This document shows, piece after piece, positions 32,392 to 39,956 of a DNA stretch of 64,000 nucleotides. This DNA comes from an uncultured Subdoligranulum sp. (GTDB lineage Bacteria; Bacillota; Clostridia; Oscillospirales; Ruminococcaceae). The stretch is from positions 124,001 through 188,000 of the forward strand of contig UQZO01000002.1 in assembly GCA_900545545.1 (NCBI GenBank), given 5' to 3'. The number at the start of each line of letters is the position of its first letter. The first letter of the stretch is position 1. Position numbers and translations under genes: made by a program. A model generated the notes under the pieces. That model searched no databases. It was not told where the DNA came from and was given only the letters and a program-made list of their open reading frames with translations.

Positions 32392-33290
32392 GCAAAATTG
32401 GCTTTCTGACGGATTCTTCCGCCGACATTCCGCAGGATCTTGCGGAAAAGTACGGTATCGAACTCATCGGGTTCCCCATCAACGTGGACGGTACCGAGTA
32501 CATCGAACGCAAAGACTTTACCAACGACCAGTTCTACCAGATCATGCGCGACGCCCAGGGTGTGCCCACCACCGCCGCCATCACCCAGCTGCAGTGGTGC
32601 GAGATCTACGAGCGCTATGTGGACGAAGGTTATACCGACCTGGTCCACCTGAGCATCAACAGCAACGGTTCCAGCACCTACAACAACGCCCTGAAAGCGG
32701 TGGAGATGCTGGCCGAAGAGCGCCCCGGCCACAAACTGCGCATCCAGGTGCTGGACAGCCACACCTATTCCATGGTTTTCGGCTGGCATCTGTGCGAGTG
32801 CGCCCGCAAGGTGCGCAACGGCGGTGAGCTTTCCACCTGCATCGATGAAATGATGTACAATCTGGACTGCGCAGAGGTCTGCCTGGCCGCTTACAGCCTG
32901 AAACAGATGAAGAAATCCGGCCGTGTCAGCGCCGCTGCCGCCGTCGTGGGTGATTTGCTGGGCATCCGCCCCATCATCAGCCTGAACGAGGGTGTCTCCA
33001 AGGTGGAGGCCAAAGTCCGCGGTGACGCTGCCGTCCCCCCTGCCATGGTCAAGTGGGTGGCCAGCCGTGTGGACAATGTACGGGATATGCCCTACATCGT
33101 CGGCTACACTTCCAGCAAAGAAAAGCGGGATGAGCTCGTCAAGCTGTGCAAAAAGACCTTCGGCCATGCCCCGCTGACCACCTTCCAGCTGGGTGCCGCC
33201 GTCAGTGCCAACACCGGCCCCGACGCCATTGCCATTGCCTTCAAGGGCAAGCCCCGTCATCTGGAAGCCTACGCGCCCCAGCTGCCGTAA
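32388..33290 (+). CDS. DegV-family fatty-acid-binding protein
   Basis: 300 residues. The start overlaps the trmL stop. MSKIGFLTDSSADIPQDLAEKYGIELIGFPI is the family start; STAAITQLQW-type and ISLNEGVSKVEAKVRG segments match DegV domains 1 and 2. DegV/FakB proteins hold a fatty acid for phosphorylation by FakA in phospholipid synthesis. No fakA in the window, so the assignment rests on the family. Confidence 0.9.
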   Translation: MSKIGFLTDSSADIPQDLAEKYGIELIGFPINVDGTEYIERKDFTNDQFYQIMRDAQGVPTTAAITQLQWCEIYERYVDEGYTDLVHLSINSNGSSTYNNALKAVEMLAEERPGHKLRIQVLDSHTYSMVFGWHLCECARKVRNGGELSTCIDEMMYNLDCAEVCLAAYSLKQMKKSGRVSAAAAVVGDLLGIRPIISLNEGVSKVEAKVRGDAAVPPAMVKWVASRVDNVRDMPYIVGYTSSKEKRDELVKLCKKTFGHAPLTTFQLGAAVSANTGPDAIAIAFKGKPRHLEAYAPQLP

Positions 33291-33304
33291 TCACGAAGAA
33301 ATTC

Positions 33305-33338
33305 ACCGGGAGAAGCTTCGGCTTCTCCCGGTTTTGTT
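33305..33338 (+). terminator. Terminator after the DegV gene
   Basis: 12-bp perfect stem (33305-33316 with 33321-33332) around TTCG, followed by TTTGTTTT. Confidence 0.9.
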
Positions 33339-33349
33339 TTGTGCGCCGG

Positions 33350-33378
33350 TTGCACGCCCTCCAAAACTCTGCTATAAT
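33350..33378 (+). promoter_or_regulatory. Promoter of the ACT-UPF0210 operon
   Basis: TTGCAC (33350-33355), 17-base spacer, TATAAT (33373-33378), 34 bases before the start codon. Confidence 0.8.
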
Positions 33379-33412
33379 ACAATCATTCTGAAAGAGGGGG
33401 TATTATCGTATT

Positions 33413-33682
33413 ATGAAAGCTGTTATCACCGTCATCGGTCGCGACACCGTGGGCGTCGTTGCCAAGGTCAGCGCGGTTTGCGCCGAACTCAACATCAACA
33501 TTGAGGATATTTCCCAGTCCATCATGCAGGAAATGTTCTGCATGATCATGCTGGTCAGCCTGAATAACTGCACTGTAGACCCCACTGCTGTGCGCGATCG
33601 TTTTGCCGCGCTGGGCGAAGAGATGAAGATGCAGGTCACCGTGACCCGCCAGGAAGTCTTTGACGCCATGCACACCATCTGA
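33413..33682 (+). CDS. ACT-domain protein (UPF0237)
   Basis: 89 residues, a single ACT domain: AVITVIGRDTVGVVAKVSAVCAELNINIEDISQSIM. Such stand-alone ACT proteins bind amino acids or related small ligands and regulate a partner. The constant partner is the UPF0210 protein encoded 18 bases downstream. Confidence 0.93.
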   Translation: MKAVITVIGRDTVGVVAKVSAVCAELNINIEDISQSIMQEMFCMIMLVSLNNCTVDPTAVRDRFAALGEEMKMQVTVTRQEVFDAMHTI

Positions 33683-33700
33683 CGGGGAGGCAAAACAGAG

Positions 33701-35068
33701 ATGAGAATTCTGAACAGCGGCGACATTCTCGAAACCATCGAGATGCTGACCGCAGAAAATCTGGACGTACGCACCGTCACCATGGGCATCAGCCTGCTGG
33801 ACTGCATCGACCCCGACGGCGACAAGGCCTGCGAGAAGATCTACAACAAGATTGTACGCCTGGCCGGCAATCTGGTGCCCGTCGTGGACGGCATCAGCGC
33901 CGAGTACGGTGTGCCCATCGTGAACAAGCGCATCAGTGTGACCCCCATCGCCATGCTGCTGGGCGCTGCCCCGGATGCCGACCCCGTAGCTTATGCCAAG
34001 GCGCTGGACCGCGCCGCCAAGGCTGTGGGCGTCAACTTCATCGGCGGTTTCGGTGCTCTGGTGCACAAGGGATTCTCGGCCGGTGACAAGCGGCTGATCC
34101 AGGCCATCCCCCGTGCCCTGGCCGAAACCGACATCGTCTGTTCCAGTGTGAACGTCGGTTCCACCAAATCCGGCATCAACATGGATGCCGTCCGCCTGAT
34201 GGGCCAGGTCGTGCGAGAAACTGCCGAGCTGACCAAGGACAACATGTGCATGGGCGACGCCAAACTGGTGGTATTCTGCAACGCGCCGGAGGACAACCCC
34301 TTCATGGCCGGTGCCTTCCACGGCCCCGGTGAACCGGACTGCGAGATCCACGTGGGTGTTTCCGGCCCCGGCGCTGTGCGCGCCGCCCTGGCCAAGCTGC
34401 CCAAGGATGCCCCCATGGACGAAGTGGCCGAACTGGTCAAACGCACGGCCTTCAAGATCACCCGTCTGGGCCAGCTGGTAGCCAACCTGGCCAGCGAGCG
34501 CCTGGGTGTGCCGGCCGGTATCATCGACCTTTCCCTCGCCCCCACCCCGGCCATCGGCGACAGCGTGGCCAACATTCTGGAAGAAATGGGCCTGGAAAGC
34601 TGCGGCTGCTGCGGCACCACCGCCTGCCTGGCCCTGCTCAACGACGCCGTCAAGAAGGGCGGCGTGATGGCCTCCAACCACGTAGGCGGCCTGTCCGGCG
34701 CCTTTATCCCGGTTTCCGAGGATGACGGCATGATCAAAGCTGCCGAGTGCGGCAGCCTGACGCTGGAAAAACTGGAAGCCATGACCGCCGTCTGCTCGGT
34801 GGGCATCGACATGGTGGTCATTCCCGGTGACACCACCGCCGAGGTCATCAGCGCCCTGATTGCAGACGAAGCCGCCATCGGTATGGTGAACAGCAAGACC
34901 ACCGCCGTGCGCGTGATCCCCGCCATCGGTCATCAGGCCGGCGATGTGCTGGACTTCGGCGGACTGCTGGGTCACGCCCCCATTATGCCCATCAGCAAAT
35001 ACAGCCCGGCTGTGATGATTCATCGCGGCGGCCGTATTCCCGCCCCCATGCAGGCACTGAAAAACTGA
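33701..35068 (+). CDS. PFL-like UPF0210 protein (DUF711)
   Basis: 455 residues, full length. Begins MRILNSGDILETIEMLTAENLDVRTVTMGISLLDC, the family's typical block, and has the Gly/Cys-rich LESCGCCGTTACLALLNDAVKKGG stretch near 300. The fold is related to glycyl-radical enzymes, but the glycyl-radical motif is not obvious; the biochemical role is unknown. Conserved pair with the ACT protein. Confidence 0.93.
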   Translation: MRILNSGDILETIEMLTAENLDVRTVTMGISLLDCIDPDGDKACEKIYNKIVRLAGNLVPVVDGISAEYGVPIVNKRISVTPIAMLLGAAPDADPVAYAKALDRAAKAVGVNFIGGFGALVHKGFSAGDKRLIQAIPRALAETDIVCSSVNVGSTKSGINMDAVRLMGQVVRETAELTKDNMCMGDAKLVVFCNAPEDNPFMAGAFHGPGEPDCEIHVGVSGPGAVRAALAKLPKDAPMDEVAELVKRTAFKITRLGQLVANLASERLGVPAGIIDLSLAPTPAIGDSVANILEEMGLESCGCCGTTACLALLNDAVKKGGVMASNHVGGLSGAFIPVSEDDGMIKAAECGSLTLEKLEAMTAVCSVGIDMVVIPGDTTAEVISALIADEAAIGMVNSKTTAVRVIPAIGHQAGDVLDFGGLLGHAPIMPISKYSPAVMIHRGGRIPAPMQALKN

Positions 35069-35078
35069 ATTTGTCACA

Positions 35079-35116
35079 AAAAAAGCCTTTCCCGGTTGGG
35101 AAAGGCTTTTTTCTCT
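35079..35116. terminator. Bidirectional terminator after the UPF0210 gene
   Basis: 15-bp perfect stem (35079-35093 with 35098-35112), loop GGTT; A-run and T-run on either side serve both converging genes. Confidence 0.92.
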
Positions 35117-35118
35117 TT

Positions 35119-35880
35119 TCAGGCTTCCGCCCAGGCGGCCCGCGCCGCGTTCAGCGCATTGAACAGCCGGGGAATTCCCATATACGGCATGGCGTGCAGC
35201 AGCGCGGCCAGAATGCGGTCACGGCTGTTGCCGGCCTTCTCTGCCCCCAGCACATGGGCCTTGACCTGGACTTCAGCTCCGCCCAGCGCCGCCAGCGTCA
35301 CTACATCGAGCAGTTCCCGACGGGCGCCGTCCAGACCGGTGCGGGTGGCGAAATCCCCGAAGCAGAATTCGGTCAAAAACCGCGGAATCGCCTCGGCATA
35401 TTCCGGCGGCAGGTCGCTGTAGCGGTCGGCGATCTCGGTACCGTAAAGCGGCGCCTGCAATGCCAGACCCGCCTCGTAACGCTCTCCATCCTCCACGGTC
35501 CCCTGGGCGGGCAGCGGCAGCGTGATGCCTGCCGCCGTGAACGCCTCGTTCATGGCCGCAATGGCGTTGAGCGTCTTGGGGAACCCGATGAAAGGCGCGC
35601 ACTGATAAACGGCCTCCCGGATTTCCACCGGCGTACAGCCCACATTCAGTGCCGCACCCACATGGGCTTTGAGCTGGGGCAGCGTCTGGTTGACGGCCAG
35701 CACCGTGACGGTGACCAGTTCCCGGTCGGCGTCGCTGAGTTCGCCCACATAGCAGACTTCCCCGAAAATAAAGCGCTGCAAAATCTTCATGAATTCGGGA
35801 TCGGTGCCCTCATCCCCCGCCGGGGCGGCGCCAAACAGGATGCCGAATTTTTCCGCACAACGTTCGATACGATCTTCCAT
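35119..35880 (-). CDS. Tandem carboxymuconolactone decarboxylase (AhpD-like) family protein
   Basis: 253 residues. The start is MEDRIERCAEK, seven bases after AGGAGG. Two copies of the CMD fold: about 35-110 (SDADRELVTVTVLAVNQTLPQLKAHVGAALNVGCTP) and about 170-245 (DGARRELLDVVTLAALGGAEVQVKAHVLGAEKAGNS). AhpD's CxxC pair is not present, so a peroxidase-reductase role is doubtful. Single gene under a MerR-type 19-bp-spacer promoter, as is common for stress-induced CMD and alcohol/aldehyde dehydrogenase genes. Confidence 0.88.
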   Translation of the reverse strand: MEDRIERCAEKFGILFGAAPAGDEGTDPEFMKILQRFIFGEVCYVGELSDADRELVTVTVLAVNQTLPQLKAHVGAALNVGCTPVEIREAVYQCAPFIGFPKTLNAIAAMNEAFTAAGITLPLPAQGTVEDGERYEAGLALQAPLYGTEIADRYSDLPPEYAEAIPRFLTEFCFGDFATRTGLDGARRELLDVVTLAALGGAEVQVKAHVLGAEKAGNSRDRILAALLHAMPYMGIPRLFNALNAARAAWAEA

Positions 35881-35913
35881 CGTAAAACCTCCTGACTTCA
35901 TGGTTTTGTGTTT

Positions 35914-35944
35914 ATGGTAGCACTTAAAGTGCACTTGAAGTCAA
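35914..35944 (-). promoter_or_regulatory. MerR-type promoter (19-bp spacer with dyad) of the CMD gene
   Basis: - strand TTGACT (35939-35944) and TACCAT (35914-35919) are 19 bases apart, two too many for sigma-A alone. The spacer holds the dyad CTTAAAGTGCACTTGAAG (35923-35940). MerR-family activators twist such promoters into use. No MerR gene is in the window. Confidence 0.75.
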
Positions 35945-35958
35945 GAGTTTTTGCAAAA

Positions 35959-36681
35959 TCAATCCAGAATGCGCCCGTCGGTGGAGATGGTAACCACCTG
36001 CCAGGGGATGAACTTGCCGCTGGCCTGCAGCGCCCGCTTGGCAGCGTTTTCCAGTCCGCCGCAGCAGGGCACCTCCATGCGCACCACGGTAACTTCCCGG
36101 ATATCGTTGCGGCGCAGGATTTCCGTCAGCTTTTCGCTGTAGTCCACGCTGTCCAGTTTGGGACAGCCCACCAGCGTGATATGCCCGCGGATGAACCGCT
36201 CATGGAAAGCCGCATAGGCGTAGGCGGTGCAGTCCGCCGCGATCAGCAGCTTGGCGCCGTCAAAGAACGGTGCTTCGATGGGCACCAGCTTGATCTGCAC
36301 CGGCCACTGACGCAAGCGGCTGGGCGCTGCCGTAGGCACGGCAGCAGCCTCTGCCCCGCCGGAAAGCACCTGGGCCCGGCTGCCCGGGCAGCCGGCATGC
36401 AGGGTATGGGCCGCGCTGCCGGGGCAACCGCCCGCCGGGGTCTTGTTCTTTTTGGCCGCCAGCACGGCAGCCTCATCGTAGGAGGCGGCTTCCCGCTCCA
36501 CAAAGGTAATGGCGCCCGTGGGGCAGGTGGGCAGGCAGTCGCCCAAGCCGTCACAGTAATCGTCACGCATCAGGTGCGCTTTGCCGTTCACCATCTCGAT
36601 GGCGCCCTCATGGCAGGCCGCCGCACAGGCGCCGCAGCCGTTGCACTTTTGCTCGTCAATCTGAATGATCCGTCGTTTCAT
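35959..36681 (-). CDS. Ferredoxin-type 4Fe-4S protein with a C-terminal domain
   Basis: 240 residues. Two N-terminal cluster sites: CNGCGACAAACHEGAI (CX2CX2CX3C, residues 13-23) and CDGLGDCLPTCPTGAI (spacing CX5CX3CP, so the second cluster motif has lost one Cys or has unusual spacing). A Gly/Pro/Cys spacer (85-110) is followed by a domain with AADCTAYAYAAFHERFIRGHITLVGCPKLD and a Cys-rich MEVPCCGGLENA. This architecture typically sits beside a Crp/Fnr regulator and hybrid-cluster-protein genes in anaerobes. Probably an electron carrier or metal/sulfur sensor in the cytosol. Divergent from the regulator gene and likely under its control. Confidence 0.85.
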   Translation of the reverse strand: MKRRIIQIDEQKCNGCGACAAACHEGAIEMVNGKAHLMRDDYCDGLGDCLPTCPTGAITFVEREAASYDEAAVLAAKKNKTPAGGCPGSAAHTLHAGCPGSRAQVLSGGAEAAAVPTAAPSRLRQWPVQIKLVPIEAPFFDGAKLLIAADCTAYAYAAFHERFIRGHITLVGCPKLDSVDYSEKLTEILRRNDIREVTVVRMEVPCCGGLENAAKRALQASGKFIPWQVVTISTDGRILD

Positions 36682-36698
36682 AAGAATATGCCTCCGTA

Positions 36699-36727
36699 TT
36701 GACTTTCTGGGGCCAGTTTACTACAAT
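36699..36727 (+). promoter_or_regulatory. Promoter of the Crp/Fnr regulator gene
   Basis: TTGACT (36699-36704), 17-base spacer, TACAAT (36722-36727). The palindrome at 36741-36758 covers the first transcribed bases. Confidence 0.75.
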
Positions 36728-36740
36728 AGCCTTAGATTGT

Positions 36741-36758
36741 ATGTTGTAACTACAACAT
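36741..36758. promoter_or_regulatory. Crp/Fnr-type operator
   Basis: Perfect palindrome ATGTTGTAACTACAACAT. It lies just after the start of the regulator's own transcript (repression). Its centre is about 41 bases upstream of the start expected from a - strand TAAACT box (36715-36720), the class II activation spacing for the ferredoxin gene. Confidence 0.75.
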
Positions 36759-36773
36759 TACAGGAGGAAAGCC

Positions 36774-37439
36774 ATGGAAATCCGTGAATTATCCGCCACG
36801 CCGCTTTTCCGGGGGCTGACGCCCGAGGAAGTGCGGCAGGCCCTGACGGCGCTGGACGCCAGCCGCCGCCCCTTTGCCAAGGACGAACTACTGCTGCAGG
36901 CCGGGCACTGCATCACCCACCTGGGCCTGGTACTGACGGGCCGGGTGCACATTGAACATCTGGATGTGTGGGGCAGCAAAACCTTGCTGGGCCAGGCCGG
37001 TGAGGGGGACCTGTTCGCCGAGACCTACGCCTGCCTGCCCCAGGAGCCGCTGCTGGTGAATGTGGTGGCGGCCAGCGACGGCGAGGCCCTGTTCCTGGCA
37101 TCGGAACGGCTGCTGTACCCCGGCGAAGAGCCCTGGCTGCAGCGGATGGCACAGAACCTTTTGCAGATTGCCGCCCGCAAGAATCTGGGGCTGGCGCGCC
37201 GCAACCTGTACACCGCCCCCAAGACCATCCGCGGGCGGGTTATGGCCTACTTTTCGGCGCTGGCCATCAAAAACGACAGTTTACAGTTCACCCTGCCCTT
37301 TGACCGGCAACAGCTGGCGGACTTTCTGGGGGTGGACCGCAGCGCCTTAAGCAGCACCCTTTCCCAGATGCAGCGGGATGGGCTGCTGACGCTGGGACGG
37401 CGCACCGTAAAGCTGCACACCGCGCCGGAAGAACTGTAA
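36774..37439 (+). CDS. Crp/Fnr-family transcriptional regulator
   Basis: 221 residues. Cyclic-nucleotide-type beta-barrel (about 10-115, with HLGLVLTGRVHIEHLDVWG), a dimer helix, and a C-terminal helix-turn-helix (about 168-215, TLPFDRQQLADFLGVDRSALSSTLSQMQRDGLL). It has no N-terminal Cys cluster like Fnr, so the signal is not oxygen through a [4Fe-4S]. The LFAETYACLPQEPLLVNVVA block is typical of the HcpR-like anaerobe group that controls hybrid cluster protein and ferredoxin genes in nitrosative stress. The divergent ferredoxin gene and operator fit that. Confidence 0.9.
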   Translation: MEIRELSATPLFRGLTPEEVRQALTALDASRRPFAKDELLLQAGHCITHLGLVLTGRVHIEHLDVWGSKTLLGQAGEGDLFAETYACLPQEPLLVNVVAASDGEALFLASERLLYPGEEPWLQRMAQNLLQIAARKNLGLARRNLYTAPKTIRGRVMAYFSALAIKNDSLQFTLPFDRQQLADFLGVDRSALSSTLSQMQRDGLLTLGRRTVKLHTAPEEL

Positions 37440-37451
37440 CCACACAACAAA

Positions 37452-37486
37452 ACGGGGCGCAGGCATTTCTGCCTGCGCCCCGTATG
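37452..37486. terminator. Bidirectional terminator between the Crp/Fnr gene and upp
   Basis: 14-bp GC stem (37452-37465 with 37470-37483), AAAA before it and a T-containing tail after it. Confidence 0.8.
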
Positions 37487-37506
37487 TTTTCAGGGAGAGC
37501 CCAAAC

Positions 37507-38136
37507 TTATTTGGTGCCGAAGATACGGTCGCCCGCATCGCCCAGACCGGGTACAATGTAGCCCTGGTCGTTCAGGCGCTCATCCAGCGTGCCCACGTAG
37601 ATGTCCACATCGGGATGAGCCTCGTGCAGAGCCTTCATGCCCTCGGGAGCCGCGATCAGGCCGATGAACTTGATGTGCTTGGCGCCGCGCTTCTTGATCT
37701 GGGTGATGGCATCGGAAGCACTGCCGCCGGTGGCCAGCATGGGATCGAGAACGAGGACCTCGCGCTCATTGATATCGCTGGGCAGCTTGCAGTAATACTC
37801 CACCGGCTTCAGCGTATCCTCGTTGCGGTACAGGCCGATGTGGCCGACCTTGGCCGCGGGAATCAGGGACAGCATGCCGTCCACCATGCCCAGACCGGCG
37901 CGCAGGATGGGAACCAGCGCCAGCTTACGGCCGGCCAGAACCTTGGTGCGGGCCAGGGCGATGGGGGTTTCCACTTCTACTTCCTCGGTGGGCAGGTCAC
38001 GGGTGGCTTCGTAGCAGAGCAGCATGGCGACTTCGCTTACCAGGTCACGGAACTCCTTGGTGCCGGTGTTACGGTCGCGCAACAGGCTGATTTTGTGCTG
38101 AATCAGGGGATGATCTACGATCTCGACAACGCTCAT
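37507..38136 (-). CDS. upp: Uracil phosphoribosyltransferase
   Basis: 209 residues, full length. ILRAGLGMVDGML, the PRPP loop VLDPMLATGGSASDAI and the uracil-binding C-terminus YIVPGLGDAGDRIFGTK are intact. It makes UMP from uracil and PRPP for salvage. It ends a - strand unit tsaE-tsaB-rpiB-upp; the 63-base gap to rpiB shows no clear promoter. Confidence 0.97.
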   Translation of the reverse strand: MSVVEIVDHPLIQHKISLLRDRNTGTKEFRDLVSEVAMLLCYEATRDLPTEEVEVETPIALARTKVLAGRKLALVPILRAGLGMVDGMLSLIPAAKVGHIGLYRNEDTLKPVEYYCKLPSDINEREVLVLDPMLATGGSASDAITQIKKRGAKHIKFIGLIAAPEGMKALHEAHPDVDIYVGTLDERLNDQGYIVPGLGDAGDRIFGTK

Positions 38137-38199
38137 GGTACAATCTCCTTGTCAAACAATTTTTATCGGCAGCCTGCGCGGGCAGGCCGGAAGAACAGA

Positions 38200-38652
38200 T
38201 TACTGGTTCTGCAGGGCCATCATCTTGTCGATGCGCTTCTGGTGGCGGCCACCCTCGAAGGTAGCGCCCAGGAAAGCATCCACGATCTGGCAGGCCAGGC
38301 CCGCACCGACCACACGGCCGCCCATGCACAGGGCGTTGGCATCGTTATGGCGGCGGGTATACTCGGCACTGAAGGTATCGCTGCAGCAGCAGGCACGGAT
38401 GCCCTGCATCTTGTTGGCGCACATCGACATGCCTACACCGGTACCGCAGCACAGGATCACCAGCGCGCAGCGGCCGTCCTGCACAGCCTTGCAGCCGGCA
38501 GCGGCATAATCCGGGTAGTCCACGCTGGCGGTAGAATCGGTGCCGAAATCCTCGTAGGCGATCCCCAGCTCCTGGAGATGGGCCTTGATGGCTTCTTTCA
38601 GTTCATAGCCGCCGTGGTCGGCTGCCAGTGCGATCGGTTTGTCAAATTGCAT
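38200..38652 (-). CDS. rpiB: Ribose-5-phosphate isomerase B
   Basis: 150 residues. Start MQFDKPIALAADHGGYELKEAI, catalytic Cys in ILCCGTGVGMSMCANK, and the GGRVVGAGLACQIVDAF block. It interconverts ribose-5-phosphate and ribulose-5-phosphate, or allose-type hexose phosphates in some members. It supplies ribose phosphate for PRPP next to upp. Overlaps the end of tsaB by 11 bases. Confidence 0.96.
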   Translation of the reverse strand: MQFDKPIALAADHGGYELKEAIKAHLQELGIAYEDFGTDSTASVDYPDYAAAGCKAVQDGRCALVILCCGTGVGMSMCANKMQGIRACCCSDTFSAEYTRRHNDANALCMGGRVVGAGLACQIVDAFLGATFEGGRHQKRIDKMMALQNQ

Positions 38653-39355
38653 TGCTTGGTTCCCCCCGTTGTTTTTCTCGTTCGGTGCGCTCCCGCTCGG
38701 CCTGGCTCAGCCGGTGATAGTCCGGCAGCAGTTCGGCAGGCGGCACACAGCCGCCATTTTCCCACAGAGCCTTGGCGGCCAACGCCACCCCGGCCCCACG
38801 CAGCACCCGCAGCGCGGGCGGGCAGGCAGCCACACCCGGCACCTGCTCATAGGTATTGTAACACAAAGCCGCGCCGTCGCCAACAAAAAACAGCGGTTTT
38901 TTACAGTTCTTTATAAAATCTGCCAACGCGGTCACCGGTTCGGCGGCATCGGGCGTCAGGCGTGTGTGGGTTTCCAGGTCAAAGGCCGCCCAATACACCT
39001 GCCCGCGGCGGGCATCCTGGGCACCGATCACCGTCCCCTGCCCGGCCATGCTGTAGGCCAGGGCCGCCATGGTGGACACCGGCGCGCAGGGAATCTGCCG
39101 CGGCAGCGCCAGGCCCTTGATGACCGACAGCCCGATGCGCAGCCCCGTAAAGCTGCCGGGGCCGTTGGTGGCCCCCAGCACGTCCAGATCGTTCACCGTC
39201 AGGCCGCAGGCACGCAGCGCCGTGTCGATCATGGGCAGCAGGGTCTCGCTGTGGGTCAGGCCGTTGTTGCACTGGGTTTCATACAGCAGGGTATCATCCC
39301 GCAGCACCGCCACAGCGGCGGTTTTGCCTGCGGTATCAACTGCCAGCAAATTCAT
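38642..39355 (-). CDS. tsaB: tRNA t6A biosynthesis protein TsaB
   Basis: 237 residues. MNLLAVDTAGKTAAVAVL and the THSETLLPMID block with GPGSFTGLRIGLSVIKGLA identify TsaB, the inactive Gcp paralogue. It bridges TsaD and TsaE in the complex that makes t6A37 in ANN-decoding tRNAs. The C-terminus is Arg/Glu-rich. It follows tsaE by 49 bases. Confidence 0.95.
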   Translation of the reverse strand: MNLLAVDTAGKTAAVAVLRDDTLLYETQCNNGLTHSETLLPMIDTALRACGLTVNDLDVLGATNGPGSFTGLRIGLSVIKGLALPRQIPCAPVSTMAALAYSMAGQGTVIGAQDARRGQVYWAAFDLETHTRLTPDAAEPVTALADFIKNCKKPLFFVGDGAALCYNTYEQVPGVAACPPALRVLRGAGVALAAKALWENGGCVPPAELLPDYHRLSQAERERTEREKQRGEPSNAI

Positions 39356-39404
39356 AGAATCACCTGTACGATATGTATTATTTCTTTCGTTTTATCCAGT
39401 TCGT

Positions 39405-39818
39405 TTATTCTATCGTGATTTTCCGGGTCGTATCATCGATGCGCTCGATGTGAATGCGGATGGGGTTTTCCTGGGCCAGCAGATCGGCACAGTTTTCGCT
39501 CCACTCGCAGGCTACCACCGCCCCCATATCCAGATAATCATAAAATCCGGCGGAAGCAAGATCATTCTCGGTATGGATGCGGTAAAGATCAAAGTGGGCC
39601 AGCGGCCGCGGGCCGCGGTAATAGTTGACGATGGCAAAGGTAGGGCTGCTGACGGGATCGGTGCAGCCCAGCCCTTCGGCCAGGCCCTGGCAGAAGGCGG
39701 TTTTCCCTGCCCCCAGTCCGCCCGTAAAGGCGATCAGCGCGCCGGCGGGCAGCGTTTTGGCAAAGGTGCGCCCCAATGCCACCGTTTCTTCCCGGGAATG
39801 TGTGGTATATTCCTGCAT
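39405..39818 (-). CDS. tsaE: tRNA t6A biosynthesis ATPase TsaE
   Basis: 137 residues. The start is MQEYTTHSREE: AAGGAG is ten bases before it but only one base before the upstream Met. Walker A GGLGAGKTAF, SSPTFAIVNYY and AHFDLYRI are the family motifs. Hydrolyses ATP to reset the TsaBDE complex. First gene of its unit, with a clear promoter. Confidence 0.95.
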   Translation of the reverse strand: MQEYTTHSREETVALGRTFAKTLPAGALIAFTGGLGAGKTAFCQGLAEGLGCTDPVSSPTFAIVNYYRGPRPLAHFDLYRIHTENDLASAGFYDYLDMGAVVACEWSENCADLLAQENPIRIHIERIDDTTRKITIE

Positions 39819-39851
39819 GGCAGTCATACTCCTTACTGCGTAGTCGTATTT

Positions 39852-39880
39852 ATTATAGTACACAATCTGCAATTTGTAAA
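39852..39880 (-). promoter_or_regulatory. Promoter of tsaE-tsaB-rpiB-upp
   Basis: - strand TTTACA (39875-39880), 17-base spacer, TATAAT (39852-39857). Confidence 0.8.
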
Positions 39881-39896
39881 ATTTAATTCACATCCG

Positions 39897-39925
39897 TGGT
39901 CAAACCGTCCTTGTTGCGCTATAAT
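39897..39925 (+). promoter_or_regulatory. Probable promoter of rodA
   Basis: TATAAT (39920-39925) with a weak TGGTCA (39897-39902) 17 bases before it; 31 bases upstream of the start codon. Confidence 0.5.
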
Positions 39926-39956
39926 AAAGGAAAATTGACCCGAAGGGAGTTCGTCT

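Noticed and set aside
33383..35077. Open frame of 564 codons on the - strand across the ACT/UPF0210 genes
   Set aside because: Antisense shadow; His/Gly-rich translation with no domain; both + strand genes are clear families.
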